The translations under genes were made by a program, and so were the position numbers. A stretch of 64,000 nucleotides of DNA from Selenomonas sp. GTDB lineage: Bacteria; Bacillota; Negativicutes; Selenomonadales; Selenomonadaceae. The notes under the pieces are model-generated. The model saw only the letters and a program-made list of their open reading frames with translations, had not been told where the DNA came from and made no database searches. Below, piece after piece: positions 59,446-64,000 of this stretch (position 1 is its first letter; every line of letters starts with the position of its first letter). The stretch is from positions 1 through 64,000 of the forward strand of contig JALEZZ010000062.1 of NCBI GenBank assembly GCA_022773585.1. Reading direction: 5' to 3'.

Positions 59446-59520
59446 GCCGGCGGGGGCTTCCACTGGAAAAAAGTACGCCCTGCGGGTGTAAAAATTTTCC
59501 AGTGAAAGCCCCCGCCGGCT
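59446..59520. repeat. Palindromic element C
   Basis: Outer stem GCCGGCGGGGGCTT with AAGCCCCCGCCGGC, then inner CACTGGAAAA with TTTTCCAGTG and a GCCCTGCGGGT loop. Same build as family A (GC-rich outer, AT-rich inner stem) but a different core sequence. Only copy in the window. Confidence 0.75.
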
Positions 59521-59583
59521 CGAAGAAAAGACAACGTATCTCGCGAAGATACGACTGCAACTATTGCAGAGCGCATCAAACCA

Positions 59584-60300
<717 letters not shown>

Positions 60301-60305
60301 TTTGC

Positions 60306-61073
60306 TTACTCCCCTCCCAGATAGGCGCGGATGACTTCCGGATCCTGCTTGATTTCGTCCGGCGTGCCCTCGGCAATCGTGCTGCCGTACTCGAGCACGT
60401 AGATGCGCTCGCAGATGCCCATGACGAGCGCCATGTCGTGCTCGATCAGGAGGATCGTCAGGCCGAATTCCTTGCGGATCCACTCGATCATGTCCATGAG
60501 TTCCTTCGTCTCCTGCGGGTTCATGCCGGCGGCCGGCTCGTCGAGGAGCAGCAGCTTCGGCTTCGTCGCGAGCGCGCGGGCGATTTCGAGGCGGCGCTGG
60601 GCGCCATACGGCAGGTTCTTCGCCTGCTCGTCCGCATGGCCTTCGAGGTGGAAAATCTTGAGAAGCTTGCGAGCATCTTCTTCAATGCGCTCTTCTTCAC
60701 CGAAATAGCGGCCGAGGCGCAGCACGGATTCCAATAATCCATATTTGACATGGCTGTGGAACGCAATCTTGACGTTGTCGAGCACGGAGAGCTCCGCGAA
60801 CAGTCGGATGTTCTGGAACGTGCGCGCGATGCCTTTCTGCGTGATCTGGTACGGCTTGAGGCCCAAGAGGCTCTCGCCTGCGAACGTGATCGTGCCGGTC
60901 GTCGGCTGGTAGACGCCCGTAAAGAGGTTGAACGCCGTCGTCTTGCCCGCGCCGTTCGGCCCGATGAGGCCGACGAGTTCGCCCGGATTGATATACAAAT
61001 TAAAATCTGAAACGGCTTTGAGGCCGCCAAAGACTTCTGAAACGTTTTCGCATTTCAATAATGGTTCAGGCAT
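60306..61073 (-). CDS. livG: Branched-chain amino-acid ABC transporter ATPase LivG
   Basis: 255 residues, GGAGG before ATG 61073. Walker A LIGPNGAGKTT, signature-region LPYGAQRRLEIARALA, Walker B LLLLDEPAAGMNPQET, and LivG features GGLKAVSDFNL and GIARTFQNIRLF. Overlaps livM by eight bases. Confidence 0.96.
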   Translation of the reverse strand: MPEPLLKCENVSEVFGGLKAVSDFNLYINPGELVGLIGPNGAGKTTAFNLFTGVYQPTTGTITFAGESLLGLKPYQITQKGIARTFQNIRLFAELSVLDNVKIAFHSHVKYGLLESVLRLGRYFGEEERIEEDARKLLKIFHLEGHADEQAKNLPYGAQRRLEIARALATKPKLLLLDEPAAGMNPQETKELMDMIEWIRKEFGLTILLIEHDMALVMGICERIYVLEYGSTIAEGTPDEIKQDPEVIRAYLGGE

Positions 61074-62022
61074 CGTTACGGCCTCCTTTCTTCAGAATCT
61101 TGCGGAACGGGCCGAAATCCGTAATCTCCATGTAGCCGAAGAGGCCCTGCGGACGGTAGAACATCAGGAGAATCAGCGCGAGCGCGTAGATAATCATGCG
61201 GAACTCCGGCCAGTTCGCGAGCGCGGCCGAAATGAACGTGACGACGAACGCGCCGGCAATCGAGCCCGTGATGGAGCCGAGGCCGCCCAAGACGACCATG
61301 ATGAGGTAATTGAACGACTGCATGAACGTGAACGAGTTCGGGCTGATGAGGTAGAAGCTGTGGGCAAACAGGCCGCCCGCGACACCGGCGAACGCCGCGC
61401 CAATCGTGAAGGCCATGACCTTGTACTTCGTCGTGTTGACGCCCATGGACTCAGCAGCGACCTCATTCTCGCGGATAGCGAGGCAGGCGCGGCCGCCGTC
61501 AGAATTCACGAAGTTCTTGATGAAGAACAGCGCAAACAGCATGATGAAGAAGACCCAGGCGAACGTCGTGTTGTGCGGGATGCCCTTAAAGCCTGCCGCG
61601 CCGCCGACGTAGTCAATGTTCATGATGCAGATGCGGATGATTTCGCTCATGCCGATTGTCGCGATGGCGAGATAGTCGCCGCGCAGACGCAGCGTCGGGA
61701 TGCCGACGAGGAAGCCGAGGAAGCCCGCAACGACAGCACCAGCGAGCAGTGCGAGAGCGAACGGCCAATGAAAGAACGTCGTTAAAACGACGCTCGTATA
61801 GGCACCGGCCGCCATGAAACCCGCATGGCCGAGCGAGAACTGTCCCGTGTAGCCATTGATGAGGTTCAGGCTCACCGCCATGATGACGTTGATGCCGATG
61901 ATGATGACATTGAGCTGCCAGAACGAGCTCATGATGCGCTCGGTGATCAGCACCTGCAGCACCGCGAAAATCACGATGCCGATGCCGAGCATGACGAGGT
62001 CATTTCTACGCAAGAATTTCAT
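61066..62022 (-). CDS. livM: Branched-chain amino-acid ABC transporter permease LivM
   Basis: 318 residues, ~9 membrane helices, GGGGGTGG before ATG 62022. Family motifs NLINGYTGQFSLGHAGFMAAGAY, the cytoplasmic coupling segment RLRGDYLAIATIGMSEI, and GGLGSITGSIAGAFV. Confidence 0.95.
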   Translation of the reverse strand: MKFLRRNDLVMLGIGIVIFAVLQVLITERIMSSFWQLNVIIIGINVIMAVSLNLINGYTGQFSLGHAGFMAAGAYTSVVLTTFFHWPFALALLAGAVVAGFLGFLVGIPTLRLRGDYLAIATIGMSEIIRICIMNIDYVGGAAGFKGIPHNTTFAWVFFIMLFALFFIKNFVNSDGGRACLAIRENEVAAESMGVNTTKYKVMAFTIGAAFAGVAGGLFAHSFYLISPNSFTFMQSFNYLIMVVLGGLGSITGSIAGAFVVTFISAALANWPEFRMIIYALALILLMFYRPQGLFGYMEITDFGPFRKILKKGGRNDA

Positions 62023-62034
62023 GCTGCCACCCCC

Positions 62035-62922
62035 TTACACCTTTTCCTTGACGTCCTTGCCGAAGATACCGGCCGGGCGCACGAGGAGCACGAGAATCAG
62101 GATGGCGAATGCTGCCGCATCGCGGAACGTCGAGGAAATGAAGCCCGAGACGAGCGCCTCGACGACGCCGAGAATCAGGCCGCCGACGACAGCGCCCGGC
62201 AGGATGCCGATGCCGCCGAGGACAGCCGCGACGAAGGCTTTCATGCCCGGCATGATGCCCATGAGCGGGTCGATGGAGTTGTAGTAGACGCCGACGAGCA
62301 CGCCAGCCACGGCCGCGAGTGCCGAGCCGATGCCGAACGTGTAGCTGATGATGCGGTCGGAGTCGATGCCCATGAGCTGTGCTGTCTCGACATCAAACGA
62401 CGCCGCGCGCATGGCCTTGCCCGTCTTTGTCTTCTGCACGATATAGGTCAAAATGATCATGAGGACGGCCGTGATGCCGAGAATCAGCATCTGCTGGCCG
62501 TTGATGACGATACCGCCGATAGAGACCGCAACATCGCCGAACATCGCCGGGAACGTGCGCGGCGTCGGCGAGACAAAGTACATCGACGTGTACTCGAGGA
62601 AGAACGACACGCCGATGGCCGTGATCAGCACCGAAATGCGCGGTGCATGCCGGAGCGGCTTGTAGGCGAGTTTTTCAATCACCATGCCGAGGCAGCCCGT
62701 CACGACGAACGAAATCAGAAGCGCCGGCACAATCGAAAGATGCGCCTGCGTGATGGCGAAGAAACCGATGTATGCGCCCACCATGTAAATATCACCGTGG
62801 GCGAAGTTGATGAGCTTGATGATGCCGTAGATCATCGTATAGCCAAGCGCAATCAGGGCGTAGATGCTCCCGAGCGATATGCCATTGATGAGCTGCTGCA
62901 AGACCTGCTGCAAGACTTCCAT
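62035..62922 (-). CDS. livH: Branched-chain amino-acid ABC transporter permease LivH
   Basis: 295 residues, GAGG before ATG 62922. Typical start (LQQLINGISLGSIYALIALGYTMIYGIIKLINFAHGD), coupling loop MRAASFDVETAQLMGIDSDRII, and GGIGILPGAVVGGLILGVVEA. Confidence 0.95.
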   Translation of the reverse strand: MEVLQQVLQQLINGISLGSIYALIALGYTMIYGIIKLINFAHGDIYMVGAYIGFFAITQAHLSIVPALLISFVVTGCLGMVIEKLAYKPLRHAPRISVLITAIGVSFFLEYTSMYFVSPTPRTFPAMFGDVAVSIGGIVINGQQMLILGITAVLMIILTYIVQKTKTGKAMRAASFDVETAQLMGIDSDRIISYTFGIGSALAAVAGVLVGVYYNSIDPLMGIMPGMKAFVAAVLGGIGILPGAVVGGLILGVVEALVSGFISSTFRDAAAFAILILVLLVRPAGIFGKDVKEKV

Positions 62923-62941
62923 ATTAGAACCTCATTTCATC

Positions 62942-62982
62942 AAAAGAAGGGAAAGCAGCAAAGGATGCCTCGCTGCCTTCCC
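62942..62982 (-). terminator. Hairpin between livJ and livH, probable attenuator
   Basis: Minus strand GGGAAGGCAGC/GCTGCTTTCCC stem followed by TTCTTTTG, in the 82-base gap. Position and strength fit partial termination that keeps binding protein above permease levels. Confidence 0.65.
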
Positions 62983-63004
62983 CTCACAAAATGCTTCTAA
63001 AAAC

Positions 63005-64000
63005 TTATTCCGGCATGATCTTCGCGACCATGACGCGGTCGCCGCCCTTGTTCTCAAGGATGACGGCTGGCTTGATCGGGTTGTGAGCCTTGTCGATCGT
63101 AATCGTGCCCGTGCCGACCTTCAGGTCTTTCGTCTCTTCGAGAGCCTGGCGAATCTTCTCCGGATCGTCGCTGCCTGCACGCTTGATTGCGTCGATCAGC
63201 ATCTTGCCGGCATCATAGCCGAGCGCGGCAAAGACGTTCGGTGCATGGCCGTACTCCTTGTTGAACGCATCGATGAAGTCCTTGACGGAATCGTCCTTGT
63301 CAGAGAAATGCGTGCTGAAGTACGTGTTGTTCAGCGCATCGGCGCCAGCGATGTCCGCGACTTTCGGATCATCCCAGCCATCCGTGCCGAGAATCGGGCA
63401 CGTGATGCCGAGCTCGCGGGCCTGCTTGACGATTTTGCCGACCTCTTCATAGTAGGCCGGAACGAAGATGACATCCGCGTTCGCCGCTTTGAGCGTCGTC
63501 AGCGTTGCCTTGAAATCCGTGTCCTTTGCAACGAAAGCCTGCTGGTCAAGCACCTTGCCGCCTGCGGCCTCGAACTTCTCCTTGAAGACCTTGCCGAGGC
63601 TCTTCGAGTAGTCCGTGCTGTTGTCGACGTAGATGACCGCCGTCTTCGCCTTCAGGTTCTCCGAAGCGAACTTCGCCATGACCGTGCCCTGCTGCGGGTC
63701 GATGAAGCAGCTGCGGAAGATGAACGGCTTGACCGTGCCATTTTCCACCGTGACATCCGGGCTCGTCGCATCCGGCGCGATGACCGGAACCTTGCTATCG
63801 GTCGCGACCTGCGACTCGGCGATGACATTCGCCGTGACAGCCGGGCCGATGATGACCTTGGCACCGTCATCCGAGATCAGCTTTGTCGCCGCATTGACGG
63901 CTTCGGATGCCTCGGACTTGTTGTCGGCCGAGACGAGATTGATCTTCTTGCCATTGATGCCGCCCGCGTCGTTGCACTCCTTGACGGCGAGCTTCAGGCC
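63005..64000 (-). CDS. livJ: Branched-chain amino-acid binding protein LivJ, 5' end beyond window
   Basis: 332 C-terminal residues of a type I periplasmic binding protein (Leu/Ile/Val family). The visible part starts GLKLAVKECNDAGGINGKKI and continues with NAATKLISDDGAKVIIGPAVT, KVPVIAPDATSPDVT, FIFRSCFIDPQQGTVMAKFA, VIFVPAYYEEVGKIVKQAREL and the C-terminal AVILENKGGDRVMVAKIMPE. The signal peptide lies outside the window. First gene of livJHMGF. Confidence 0.94.
   Translation of the reverse strand, partial: GLKLAVKECNDAGGINGKKINLVSADNKSEASEAVNAATKLISDDGAKVIIGPAVTANVIAESQVATDSKVPVIAPDATSPDVTVENGTVKPFIFRSCFIDPQQGTVMAKFASENLKAKTAVIYVDNSTDYSKSLGKVFKEKFEAAGGKVLDQQAFVAKDTDFKATLTTLKAANADVIFVPAYYEEVGKIVKQARELGITCPILGTDGWDDPKVADIAGADALNNTYFSTHFSDKDDSVKDFIDAFNKEYGHAPNVFAALGYDAGKMLIDAIKRAGSDDPEKIRQALEETKDLKVGTGTITIDKAHNPIKPAVILENKGGDRVMVAKIMPE

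Overview
The window looks like chromosomal DNA of a diderm, anaerobic Firmicute of the class Negativicutes, family Selenomonadaceae, most probably Mitsuokella. The evidence is the GC-rich coding style, an outer-membrane porin ending in Phe beside Gram-positive-like regulators and riboswitches, and above all PTP-like phytases, including a tandem two-domain enzyme of the kind known from Mitsuokella multacida. The genus is an inference; no marker gene such as rRNA is present.

Left part (1-16.6 kb): a phytate/myo-inositol module. On the minus strand lie a single-domain phytase, a tandem phytase and a porin in one operon. Next to them is an inositol operon (iron alcohol dehydrogenase, iolJ, iolC, iolB, iolD), a divergent DeoR-type regulator (iolR), and a second inositol operon (iolG, iolE). 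iolE runs into a 5'-truncated AraC-type regulator. No iolA (malonate-semialdehyde dehydrogenase) is seen, so the alcohol dehydrogenase may reduce malonate semialdehyde to 3-hydroxypropionate. A chemoreceptor gene with a broken 3' end and a partial ORF of unknown type start the window.

16.6-28.5 kb: a small locus with type I toxin-antitoxin architecture (32-residue hydrophobic peptide with an opposing promoter), an AAA-ATPase/PD-(D/E)XK protein, a complete amino-sugar operon (rpiR-type regulator, nagB, nanE, PTS IICB, nagA), a Cache-GGDEF protein, an M48/TPR protease and a universal stress protein. 28.7-36.4 kb: a MarR/HlyD/ABC-2 permease efflux set, a histidine-rich two-component system divergent from a PepSY protein, and an alpha/beta hydrolase.

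36.4-39.9 kb: a decayed block with remnants or internally deleted copies of HepT, an AraC regulator, an aldo/keto reductase, a maltose-type O-acetyltransferase and a DUF362 protein, beside intact MntA-type, DUF2271 lipoprotein and GNAT genes. 40-47.5 kb: a TerC protein under a yybP-ykoY manganese riboswitch, a Crp/Fnr regulator, tRNA-Val, a PHP phosphatase, uracil-DNA glycosylase and a compact folate operon (folE, folP, folB, folK-folA fusion). 47.6-51 kb: pgi and a phosphohexomutase.

51-58.6 kb: a Crp/Fnr regulator, System I cytochrome c maturation genes (CcmA-CcmB fusion, CcmC, CcmE, CcmF) and the NrfHA nitrite reductase. The regulator-ccm and nrfHA promoters carry the same dyad at the same distance from the -10 box, so they probably form one respiratory regulon. 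58.7-64 kb: a CBS-ACT protein and a branched-chain amino-acid ABC transporter (livF, G, M, H and a partial livJ).

A recurring theme is families of short palindromic repeats in intergenic spaces. Members of one family lie inside genes: they supply an in-frame linker between CcmA and CcmB, an insertion in the DHFR part of FolK-FolA, and the C-terminal tail and stop codon of FolE.
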